This document shows positions 38,239 to 45,572 of a stretch of 64,000 bases of DNA, in pieces. The stretch is from Halopseudomonas yangmingensis (GTDB lineage: Bacteria; Pseudomonadota; Gammaproteobacteria; Pseudomonadales; Pseudomonadaceae): assembly GCF_900114825.1 (NCBI RefSeq), contig NZ_FOUI01000005.1:1-64000 (forward strand). The letters run 5' to 3'. The notes under the pieces were generated by a model. That model was not told where the DNA came from, searched no databases, and saw only the letters and a program-made list of their open reading frames with translations. Position 1 is the first letter of the stretch; every line of letters starts with the position of its first letter. The position numbers and the translations under genes are program-made.

Positions 38239-38263
38239 GCCCGGGCCTGTGCATGGCCCGGGC
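38239..38263 (+). terminator. Perfect GC hairpin after zinc-ribbon gene
   Basis: GCCCGGGCC (38239-38247) pairs with GGCCCGGGC (38255-38263) around a 7-base loop. Only GGTTTATG follows, so termination may be weak. It starts 33 bases after the stop. Confidence 0.55.
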
Positions 38264-38290
38264 GGTTTATGCTGTTTCGGAGAAATAACC

Positions 38291-39259
38291 ATGGCACACG
38301 AACTTGAAAACATGGCCTATGTTGGCACTACCCCCTGGCACGGCCTGGGTAATCAACTGTCCCGTCACCAGCCGCTGGAGGTCTGGCAGCAGGAAGCCGG
38401 TATGAACTGGCATATCGAGGAGTCCCCAGTGCGCTTCGTGAGCAATTCAGCATCATATCTGGGCGGCATCCACTCCTTTCCGGAGAAGAAGGTATTGTAC
38501 CGGTCAGACACCAAGGCACCGCTTTCCGTGGTGTCCGATCGCTACAAGGTGGTTCAGCCGTGGGATGTCCTGGAGTTTTACCGCGATCTGACCGAGTACG
38601 CTGGCTTCGAGCTGGAGACCGCCGGTGTACTCAAAGGCGGTCGCAAGTTCTGGGCTCTGGCCCGCACCGGACAGGCCTCCGTGCTCAAGGGCAACGACCA
38701 GGTCAACGGTTACCTGCTGCTGGCCACATCCTGCGATGGCAGCCTGGCTACCGTCGCTACTCCAACAACAGTACGTGTGGTCTGCAATAACACCCTCGCC
38801 ATAGCGGTTAATGGTGCGCCCCAGTCCATCCGTGTCCCCCACAGCACGGAATTCAATCCGCAGGCGGTGAAACAGCAACTGGGTATCTCCGTATCCCAGT
38901 GGGATGACTTCATGTACCGCATGAAGACTTTATCCAATCGCCGGGTAAACACAGGAGAAGCTCTGGGCTACTTCCTGCGGGTCATCTGCGATGCCGAGAA
39001 GGATGTAGAGGATCGACGTGAGTTGACCCAACACAGGGCCCTGCAGAAGGTACAGGACCTGTATTCGGGGCAAGGACGCGGATCAACCCTGGAGTCTGCC
39101 CAAGACACCGCATGGGGCCTCCTGTGCGCCATTACCGAGTATGTGGATCACGAGAAGCGCGCACGTAGCGTGGATCACCGGCTGGATTCAGCCTGGTTCG
39201 GCCAGGGTGCCAATCTCAAGCAGAAAGCGCTGGATCACGCGCTTGAACTGGTCGCCTGA
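38291..39259 (+). CDS. DUF932 (phage/plasmid-like) protein
   Basis: A 322-residue protein from ATG 38291 with GGAG upstream. The family pattern is clear: MAYVGTTPWHGLGNQL near the start, LYRSDTKAPLSVVSDRYKVVQPWDVLEF, FWALARTGQASVLKGNDQVNGYLLLATSCDGS, and TVRVVCNNTLAIA. DUF932 proteins are widespread on plasmids, phages and integrative islands, often beside YqaJ and RadC as here. Their role is unknown, perhaps in recombination or anti-restriction. A terminator separates it from the next gene. Confidence 0.88.
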   Translation: MAHELENMAYVGTTPWHGLGNQLSRHQPLEVWQQEAGMNWHIEESPVRFVSNSASYLGGIHSFPEKKVLYRSDTKAPLSVVSDRYKVVQPWDVLEFYRDLTEYAGFELETAGVLKGGRKFWALARTGQASVLKGNDQVNGYLLLATSCDGSLATVATPTTVRVVCNNTLAIAVNGAPQSIRVPHSTEFNPQAVKQQLGISVSQWDDFMYRMKTLSNRRVNTGEALGYFLRVICDAEKDVEDRRELTQHRALQKVQDLYSGQGRGSTLESAQDTAWGLLCAITEYVDHEKRARSVDHRLDSAWFGQGANLKQKALDHALELVA

Positions 39260-39306
39260 GTCCACTTCACCCTCTTCCATAGAACTGATATCCCATTCAA
39301 CGGCAT

Positions 39307-39342
39307 AAGCCCCGGCCAGCACACGCTGACCGGGGCTTTTTT
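39307..39342 (+). terminator. Intrinsic terminator after DUF932 gene
   Basis: AAGCCCCGG (39307-39315) pairs with CCGGGGCTT (39330-39338), extended inside by CAGC/GCTG, and runs into six T (39337-39342). Confidence 0.92.
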
Positions 39343-39358
39343 GCGTCTGGAGGTTTTT

Positions 39359-40366
39359 ATGAGCACGACCCAATCAATACAACAATCGACCGCCCACAAG
39401 GCAGGACGTGGCGTACTGCGCCTGGTCAGCACCAAGGATCTGAGTCGCGATGAATGGCTGGATGTCCGCAAACGCGGTATCGGCAGTTCTGACTCATCTG
39501 CTGCAATCGGCCTCAATCCTTACAAGTCGCAGCTGGAGCTGTGGCTGGAGAAGACCAACCGCGATCAGCATCTGGCCAAGCCGAATCCGGACGACGATAC
39601 CGCTCCGGTGTTCTGGGGCGTAGTACTGGAGCCGATTGTGGCCTCCCAATACCAGCGCCGCTCCGGCAACAAGGTACGCAAGGTCAATGCTGTACTGCAG
39701 CACCCGGAGATCCCCTGGATGCTGGCCAATATCGACCGCGAGGTGGTCGGCAATCCAGATGTGCAGATTCTGGAATGCAAGACAGCGGGCATCAACGGGG
39801 CCAGACTGTGGCGCGATGGCGTGCCCCGTTACGTCGAGGTGCAGGTCATGCACCAGTTGGCGGTGACCGGCAAGCAGGCGGCTGACGTAGCGGTGCTGCT
39901 CGGTGGTCAACAGCTGGAGGTCTACCGCATCGAACGGGATGAGCTGCTGATCAGGCACCTGATCGAGCTGGAGCGCCAATTCTGGCATTACGTTGAAACC
40001 GATACTCCACCGCCAGCGGACGGTTCTGACTCAGCTGAACGGGCCTTGCGCCTGCTGTATCCCGAGGATGATGGCGAGGAGCTGGACTTCACTCAGGATC
40101 AGGCGTTGAACGAGGCCTTCTTCACTCTGAAGCAGGTGCGCCATACCCAGGCGGAACTCAACCAGCGTGAAAGCGAACTCAAGCAACAGCTGCAACAGGC
40201 CATCGGCAGCGCCAGCAAGGCAGTGTTTGCCGACGGCAGTATCAGTTGGAAGAAGTCCAGAGACTCCGTTGGCGTTGATACCACAGCGATTTTCAACGCA
40301 CACCCAGAGCTGAAAACCCAATACCAGATCAGCAAACCCGGAAGCCGACGCTTTCTTATCAGCTGA
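39359..40366 (+). CDS. YqaJ-type viral recombinase (lambda exonuclease-like)
   Basis: A 335-residue protein from ATG 39359 behind GGAGG. It belongs to the YqaJ/lambda-exonuclease PD-(D/E)xK nucleases: RKRGIGSSDSSAAIGLNPYKS at 37-57, E91 (VLEPIVASQ), D126 (ANIDREV), E139-C-K141 and the downstream VQVMHQLAVTG. A helical C-terminal part (about 240-300) follows. It likely degrades one DNA strand to prepare recombination, for example in mobilisation or repair of the island. No Beta/RecT partner is visible nearby; the cysteine-cluster protein downstream is a possible partner. Confidence 0.88.
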   Translation: MSTTQSIQQSTAHKAGRGVLRLVSTKDLSRDEWLDVRKRGIGSSDSSAAIGLNPYKSQLELWLEKTNRDQHLAKPNPDDDTAPVFWGVVLEPIVASQYQRRSGNKVRKVNAVLQHPEIPWMLANIDREVVGNPDVQILECKTAGINGARLWRDGVPRYVEVQVMHQLAVTGKQAADVAVLLGGQQLEVYRIERDELLIRHLIELERQFWHYVETDTPPPADGSDSAERALRLLYPEDDGEELDFTQDQALNEAFFTLKQVRHTQAELNQRESELKQQLQQAIGSASKAVFADGSISWKKSRDSVGVDTTAIFNAHPELKTQYQISKPGSRRFLIS

Positions 40367-40403
40367 CCAGTACAGACCACCCTTGTACCAACACAACCCC
40401 TCC

Positions 40404-40434
40404 AAGCCGACCGCCCGCGCCGTCGGCTTTTTTT
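40404..40434 (+). terminator. Intrinsic terminator after YqaJ gene
   Basis: AAGCCGAC (40404-40411) pairs with GTCGGCTT (40422-40429) and continues into a run of seven T to 40434. Confidence 0.93.
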
Positions 40435-40459
40435 GTGCTCATAAATCAGGAGTAGTCCC

Positions 40460-41407
40460 ATGATCAAAGGTCTCGTCATTACCCCACCTGCGCTGGGGCG
40501 TATATCCATTGGCCGAGTCGTCGAGAAGAACCGCAAGCGCATGCCGGAAAAGGACGACCAGTTCACCATCACGTCCCAAGTCCAAACCCGTGAAGGCTGG
40601 CTCCCCCACCCACTGGATGAACAGCTACGCCAAGAGCAAGGCGGCAAGATACGCAGCATCCCCGTACGCCTGTTGTTCAACGATCCCGCCTTGAACTTCC
40701 GGGCCGAATACAGCCTGTTTGATCGCAATAGTGGACGCCCGCTGTGCGTGGGCAATGGCGAGACCTGCAGGCGGTCTACCAACGAAGGAATCCAGTCTCT
40801 CCCCTGCCCTTCACCGGATGGCTGCCCACTCGCGCAAGGCGGTAACTGCAAGCCCTACGGTCGGCTGAATGTGGGGCTCAGCGATGATGACCCGCTGGGC
40901 AGCTTCGTGTTCAGAACCACCGGTTACAACAGCATCCGCACCCTCACCGCACGGCTCAGCTATCTGCAGGCGCTATCCGGTGACCGGTTAGCCTGCCTGC
41001 CCCTGGAACTACGGCTGCGCGGCAAATCCACCCGCCAGAGTCATGGCACACCGATCTTCTACGTCGATCTGATCCTGCGCTCGGGCATCAGCACCGAAGA
41101 AGCCCTGCAACAGGCCCAGCAGTTGGATCAGGCACGTCGGGAGGCGGGGTTTGATCAGCAAGCGTTAGATGCTGCGGCCCAGACAGGCCTGAACAACGGG
41201 GCCTTTGAGGACAGTGAAGACGAGGCTCACCAGGTACTGGAGGAGTTCTATCCGGAGTCCGGCGTCATCGCCAGCCCTGCCAGCGACAGACCACGCTCAC
41301 GGCAACACACCCCAACCCTGCATGAGCTGATTCTGGAGCGCAGCCACCACATGCAGCAGCACGATGCTGCCGCCAACGCAGACATATCATCAGGAGCGAC
41401 CCAATGA
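40460..41407 (+). CDS. Island cysteine-cluster protein ('hydrolase or metal-binding' type)
   Basis: A 315-residue protein from an ATG with AGGAG upstream. The core has a cysteine cluster (GETCRRS, then CPSPDGCPLAQGGNC followed by KPYGRLNV) that should bind zinc, then a beta-rich segment. A long Gln/Ala helical region and a polar tail follow. Such proteins are often labelled 'hydrolase or metal-binding' on Pseudomonas islands and lie between YqaJ and RadC. The cysteine region resembles Gp3-type recombination directionality factors, but that is only an impression. Its stop overlaps the start of radC (ATGA), so these two are coupled, unlike the genes before it. Confidence 0.7.
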   Translation: MIKGLVITPPALGRISIGRVVEKNRKRMPEKDDQFTITSQVQTREGWLPHPLDEQLRQEQGGKIRSIPVRLLFNDPALNFRAEYSLFDRNSGRPLCVGNGETCRRSTNEGIQSLPCPSPDGCPLAQGGNCKPYGRLNVGLSDDDPLGSFVFRTTGYNSIRTLTARLSYLQALSGDRLACLPLELRLRGKSTRQSHGTPIFYVDLILRSGISTEEALQQAQQLDQARREAGFDQQALDAAAQTGLNNGAFEDSEDEAHQVLEEFYPESGVIASPASDRPRSRQHTPTLHELILERSHHMQQHDAAANADISSGATQ

Positions 41408-41602
41408 ACAAGGTCAAAGAATATCTGGCGGCACCCAACCTGTCTGAACTGGACGTCCTGGAATGGGCCCAGTCCATCCTCGAAGCACGCTTCAAACGCA
41501 GCAACTACCTGACCAACCCGTCGTTGGTCAGAGGATATCTCAAAGCCCGGCTGGCAACGGAAGAGCGCGAGGTGTTCGCCCTCATCTTGCTCGACAGCCA
41601 GC
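41404..41602 (+). pseudogene. radC: Island radC, 5' part, interrupted by IS3-family element
   Basis: Encodes the start of a short RadC/JAB protein (MNKVKEYLAAPNLSELDVL to EVFALILLDSQ). The insertion sequence begins at about 41603 and the frame stops two codons later. The 3' part resumes at 43276. Removing the IS and one CCAGC copy restores [17 protein letters not shown] in frame, giving an intact protein of about 157 residues. The insertion is therefore recent, or at least clean. Confidence 0.9.
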
Positions 41603-41638
41603 GGTAACTGTCAAGGTATCTGTCGCCCTGTTTGATTT

Positions 41639-42703
41639 TTATGCAGCTATTTTCTCTACCTCCCTAACTACTCGGCGCTCTGGGTTTAGCGATACTAATG
41701 TCACAGGATGCCAGTTGCGGGTGTCACCACTCCAGCGCTCAGGATGCGCAGCTCTGGCTGCAAGGTTGAGCGCATGTCTCTTGGCTAATATGGCTTTGTC
41801 TTCTCCTGTGTGGCGCTGCATCGGCGTCACGAAGCTGATACCACTGTGGCGGTGCTCATAGTTGTACCACTGGACGAAGCCGTGCACCCAACGCTGGGCA
41901 GCTGATAGGTCAGCGAAGCCACTGACGGGGTAGTTCGGCACATACTTGCAGGTGCGGAACAGAGCCTCGGAGAAGGCGTTATCGTTGCTCACACGCGGTC
42001 GACTGAACGAAGGCTGGATCTGCAGATCTCTCAGCTTCTCAAGCAAGGTGACGCCTTTGAAGGGGCTGCCGTTATCAGCGTGCAGCACCAGAGGCTGGCC
42101 TACCATGTTTTCGGCCAGCACGGCTCGTTCAATGACACGGCGTGAGTTAGCTGCAGACTCCCCCAGAAAGGCTTCCCAGCCCACGACTTTACGGCTGAAG
42201 ATGTCGAGGATCATCACCAGATAGTAGTAGGTACCCTTGGCTGGCCCAGGAAGCCAGGTGCAGTCCCAGGACCATACCTGGTTGGGGGTGATTGCTGTAT
42301 GTGTAGTCGGCGCTGGCTGTGATTTGCGGGCTTTGGCGCGTCCCCGGTGTGCCAGCTGGCCATGTTTACGCAGTACTCGATAAAAGCTCGATACGGAGGC
42401 AATGTAACGCTGCTCTTCATCCATCAGCCGAATAACAATCTGATCCGGCGGTAAAGCAGCAAACTCGTCACGGTGGCATTGCCTCAAGATCTCAGCCTCT
42501 TCTTCTGGGGTCAGCGCATTAGCAGGGGCTGGGCGTTCGGCTAAAGGGCGTTTATCGCCTGTTAGCTTTCCCGTCTGCATCCAGCGTTGGTGAGTCCGGA
42601 TAGAAATCCCGACAACTTCACAGGCAGCCGCCAAGGTGGCGCCCTCGTTGCAGGCAACAGCAATCAGCTCTACGGCATGTTGGCGATCCTCAATGCTGAT
42701 CAT
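41639..42703 (-). CDS. IS3-family transposase OrfB
   Basis: A 354-residue DDE integrase-type transposase. An N-terminal helix-turn-helix-like segment and HTH_21-like linker (FYRVLRKHGQLAHRGRAK) precede the rve core. Catalytic residues appear as WSWDCTWLPG, HADNGSPF and the glutamate in NDNAFSEALFRTCKY. Its ATG overlaps the OrfA stop (ATGA), suggesting termination-reinitiation rather than the -1 frameshift common in IS3 elements. The C-terminus is intact, so the element could still move. Confidence 0.93.
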   Translation of the reverse strand: MISIEDRQHAVELIAVACNEGATLAAACEVVGISIRTHQRWMQTGKLTGDKRPLAERPAPANALTPEEEAEILRQCHRDEFAALPPDQIVIRLMDEEQRYIASVSSFYRVLRKHGQLAHRGRAKARKSQPAPTTHTAITPNQVWSWDCTWLPGPAKGTYYYLVMILDIFSRKVVGWEAFLGESAANSRRVIERAVLAENMVGQPLVLHADNGSPFKGVTLLEKLRDLQIQPSFSRPRVSNDNAFSEALFRTCKYVPNYPVSGFADLSAAQRWVHGFVQWYNYEHRHSGISFVTPMQRHTGEDKAILAKRHALNLAARAAHPERWSGDTRNWHPVTLVSLNPERRVVREVEKIAA

Positions 42704-43209
42704 GACTCCTCGTCCCCCCAGATCGCCCGTGCTTTTTTTGACAGCGTCAGCAGTGCAGCTGTCTCCGCGAGTGCTGTGTTCTTGCGCTGTAGCTCTCGTT
42801 CCAGCTCTTTGATCCGCTTGCGCTGCTGCTTGGCTTCATCCGCTTCTCGACGGCGGTCCTCATAGGACAGGCTGGCGGCTTGTTCGCAGTCATGACGCCA
42901 GCGTTGCAGCTGCTCGGGATACAGTCCCCGTTGACGACAATAGGCAGCAACGTCTTCGGTGTTCATCGCTGCGGTCTCAACCACCGCTGCAAACTTGTCT
43001 CGGGACGACCAGCCGGACGTACCCTGGTCACTTGCATCGGGCAAGCAGCGTCCCTCAGCACGAGCTTCTTTGCGCCACTTGTAAACAGTGGCTGGCGAGA
43101 TACCCTCCTGCCGGGCGACCTCTTCTACGCTTTGGTTATAAGGCGGTAACAGCTTGGCCACAGCGGCCTGACGTCGCTCATCGGAATAGCGAGGCATACA
43201 GATCTCCAA
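42700..43209 (-). CDS. IS3-family transposase OrfA
   Basis: A 169-residue DNA-binding subunit. [21 protein letters not shown] and [22 protein letters not shown] form the helix-turn-helix. A second similar segment follows, then a leucine-zipper-like coiled coil (about 120-160: [20 protein letters not shown]) used for dimerisation in IS3 OrfA proteins. The start could be the first Met or the Met four residues later. Confidence 0.92.
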   Translation of the reverse strand: MEICMPRYSDERRQAAVAKLLPPYNQSVEEVARQEGISPATVYKWRKEARAEGRCLPDASDQGTSGWSSRDKFAAVVETAAMNTEDVAAYCRQRGLYPEQLQRWRHDCEQAASLSYEDRRREADEAKQQRKRIKELERELQRKNTALAETAALLTLSKKARAIWGDEES

Positions 43210-43270
43210 ACGCCCCTGAATGTTTAAGAGAGTGTAACAAGGGACGCGACATCAATCCTGACAGAGGGGG

Positions 43271-43550
43271 CCAGCATGGAGTACTGGGTTTTGAAAAGCT
43301 GTTCTACGGCACCATCGACAGCGCCAGTGTCTACCCCCGGGAGGTGATAAAGACCGTTCTGAATGCCAACGCCGCTGCGGTGATCATCGCTCACAATCAC
43401 CCCAGTGGTAACCCTGAGCCCAGTCGCGCTGATATTGCGCTGACCACACGATTGCAGGAGGCGCTGACCACAATTGATGTCCGGCTGCTCGATCACCTGG
43501 TGATTGGCGGGACTGAGGTAGTGAGCTTTGCAGAGCGGGGTCTGATATAA
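43271..43550 (+). pseudogene. radC: Island radC, 3' part
   Basis: The rest of the interrupted RadC/JAB gene: [23 protein letters not shown], the metal-binding [17 protein letters not shown] motif and the C-terminal [20 protein letters not shown]. The metal ligands are intact, so loss of function comes only from the IS. An open frame running into this part from inside the IS is not a gene. Confidence 0.9.
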
Positions 43551-43567
43551 CCCATCTTATAAAACCA

Positions 43568-43619
43568 ACCCAATCAAACAGTTGAAAAGCTGTTTGATTG
43601 GGTGCATAAACTGTTTTTT
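43568..43619. terminator. Hairpin between radC and the GmrSD-like gene
   Basis: A perfect 14-bp stem ACCCAATCAAACAG (43568-43581) / CTGTTTGATTGGGT (43590-43603) has an 8-base loop. Six T follow at 43614-43619 on the plus strand, slightly far from the stem. It stands between convergent units and may serve both. Confidence 0.7.
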
Positions 43620-43664
43620 ATTTACATACAAGCCATATCGACCGTGTCCGCCAAGTCATCAGAA

Positions 43665-45530
43665 TCAACTTGTAACATACTGCTTCGCCCCCCAGATCAG
43701 GGATGCAATGTCAAACAGTAGCTTCTGCCGCTCCTCTAGCTCTTCGATGCCAAACTTATCCATCGCCTTAAATTCCAGCTCAGATATTTTTGCAAAACAG
43801 CTAAAATCCAACTTTTTGTGGTAAGAGTCACTGCGCAACGTCTCATTCCAATACAGCGTGTTTGCATACGACTTTAGCTTGTTGGCATACAGCTCATTGC
43901 CACTTGAAATATTGTCCTTACCCTTCATCAGCAAGACGCCACCCAGGCGATTTCGCTCAACCTCGAAGCGCTCTTCATCGCCACCAAAAGCATCCAGGCT
44001 TTCGGCATTACGAGACAATATGTGCTCAATATGAAAACCCGTCTTGGCACCCCGGAGTGTGACAAGATTCTGAAGGGGGTGTTTCATTGCCAACTTCATC
44101 CCATCAGCTAAGAATCGCTCTACCCGACCAAAGAAAAAGCGAGCAAAACGCGTATTCAAACGATCAATAGTCATACCGCGAAACAGGCTATAGTTGAAAG
44201 CAGAGGAAACAGCAGTCGCTCGCTTTCGCGATATCTCCTGCAGAAGGTGTTTCTCAAACACTAGCGGAATTCGCGCTACTGGTTGATTGCGAATTTCCGC
44301 GCTAACCTCATACAGCTTAACTGCAAATTCATTGCTGTCGTAAGCCCCCTGTAGCTGTTGCAACGAGAACATCCTGTCCAGCTGCTCTGATACCACACGA
44401 ATCTTTTCGGTTTCCTCTGGATCATTGACAGCACAAGCAGACAAAACAAGAAGATATTGACTGTCCAGCTCATTGAGACTATTGAAGAAAACCGCAGGAT
44501 AGAGTTCATTTTCTTTTTGACTGGCGCGCTGCAGCCGAACATATAGCATCGTGTAGTATGAAAAGTCGTCCTTTAGAAACGCTTTGACCTTTGCGGAATC
44601 ATGCTCAAGCAGCAGCTGCTGATTGATTTCGGCTTTAAACATTTCCCTGTGATAATCACCATCAAAGCGCTGCCCAGACTTTCTATTATCTGCAAACTTG
44701 CTCTTCAGCCAGTAACGGAAGAAGCTGTCAATTTCATCTTCCCGGAAAGCGTTTATTGCTCGAACTTTCTCGTCCCACAGCTCGTTATAGCCACCGGAAT
44801 CAAGCTCAAGTTTGTCGATCTGCCCGAGAAGCTTGCCCTTCAGGATTTCGTAAGGTTTCAATCTTACGCCACGGTCGTTTATGACCTCGAACACCATAGG
44901 CACATGAGTAGAGTCAACGGATAGATTGATGAGCACAAGGCGGTAAAGAAAATAGTGAACGAAAGTCTCGAACTTATGCTTGCTGTCCAATCTGGCTGAT
45001 AGCTCTGCTGCTATCACCGAGAAGTTCCTCAGCATATTGGCAGCAGTCAAACCCGACGACTTATCGATATCCTCGGGAGCTGCACCATCCATAAGGTTCT
45101 TGAGGACATGGATATGGCGAACATGATTCATCCAGAACTCGTATTCCACCCCCGAATATCCAGCGATTTTGCGCTCCAACCAACCAGATGTCTTCGACTC
45201 TAAATTCTTGGCCATCCGAAACAGCTGTACCAGAAACAGTGTCAGGGTAGTCAGGCGCTGCTGCCCGTCCACCACAAACACCTTACCTTGCACCGTGTTG
45301 GTGACATAGGTGTTGAGGTAGTACCAGGGATACCGCGCATTGATACTCTCCGCGTTCGGCTCCAACGCTGCATGTTTGGCATAGGCATCCTCGAACTGGT
45401 AGAAAATATCGTCGATTAGCCTCCGGACGGGCTCTTCCGTCCACTTGTAGTCGCGCTGATAGAAATCGATGTAATAGACCGTAGATGCAAAGGTGCGGTC
45501 TAGGTTCTGCTTGTCCGGTTGAATATCCAT
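43665..45530 (-). CDS. GmrSD-like protein (DUF262 plus DUF1524)
   Basis: A 621-residue protein with an N-terminal DUF262/ParB-like NTPase (FYQRDYKW at 23-30, DGQQRLTTL at 88-96) and a C-terminal DUF1524 HNH-like nuclease (FHIEHILSRN, NRLGGVLLMKGKDNISSGNE). Fused GmrSD enzymes are type IV restriction factors cutting DNA with glucosylated hydroxymethylcytosine, and other DUF262-DUF1524 fusions are anti-phage proteins of unknown trigger. It is the last gene of the minus-strand operon, 42 bases after the type III Res gene, and richer in A+T than its neighbours, so it may be a separate acquisition. Confidence 0.88.
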   Translation of the reverse strand: MDIQPDKQNLDRTFASTVYYIDFYQRDYKWTEEPVRRLIDDIFYQFEDAYAKHAALEPNAESINARYPWYYLNTYVTNTVQGKVFVVDGQQRLTTLTLFLVQLFRMAKNLESKTSGWLERKIAGYSGVEYEFWMNHVRHIHVLKNLMDGAAPEDIDKSSGLTAANMLRNFSVIAAELSARLDSKHKFETFVHYFLYRLVLINLSVDSTHVPMVFEVINDRGVRLKPYEILKGKLLGQIDKLELDSGGYNELWDEKVRAINAFREDEIDSFFRYWLKSKFADNRKSGQRFDGDYHREMFKAEINQQLLLEHDSAKVKAFLKDDFSYYTMLYVRLQRASQKENELYPAVFFNSLNELDSQYLLVLSACAVNDPEETEKIRVVSEQLDRMFSLQQLQGAYDSNEFAVKLYEVSAEIRNQPVARIPLVFEKHLLQEISRKRATAVSSAFNYSLFRGMTIDRLNTRFARFFFGRVERFLADGMKLAMKHPLQNLVTLRGAKTGFHIEHILSRNAESLDAFGGDEERFEVERNRLGGVLLMKGKDNISSGNELYANKLKSYANTLYWNETLRSDSYHKKLDFSCFAKISELEFKAMDKFGIEELEERQKLLFDIASLIWGAKQYVTS

Positions 45531-45572
45531 ATCACGTGCTACCCAAAAAATTGATCTTCATTGAAAGGTTCG

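Larger units (their letters stand above)
41603..43270 (-). mobile_element. IS3-family insertion sequence (about 1.67 kb)
   Basis: Two overlapping genes, a helix-turn-helix OrfA and a DDE integrase OrfB, on the minus strand. Imperfect terminal repeats share CTGTCA and TGTCGC: 41608-41626 at the left and 43246-43264 at the right. The outermost 5-6 bases do not match, so the exact ends depend on the CCAGC duplication. It disrupts radC. I do not name the IS, since that requires an ISfinder comparison. Confidence 0.9.
41598..43275. repeat. 5-bp target-site duplication CCAGC around the IS
   Basis: CCAGC stands at 41598-41602 and 43271-43275. Joining the flanks through a single copy exactly restores the radC frame. 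The repeat could be read as 6 bp (GCCAGC). Confidence 0.75.

Noticed and set aside
42700-42703. Programmed -1 frameshift in the IS
   Set aside because: OrfA and OrfB overlap by ATGA, and no slippery A-run was seen at the junction, so reinitiation is more likely.
43032-43550. Single 172-codon frame spanning the IS right end and radC
   Set aside because: It is a chance joining of IS sequence to the radC 3' part; the real gene starts at 41404.
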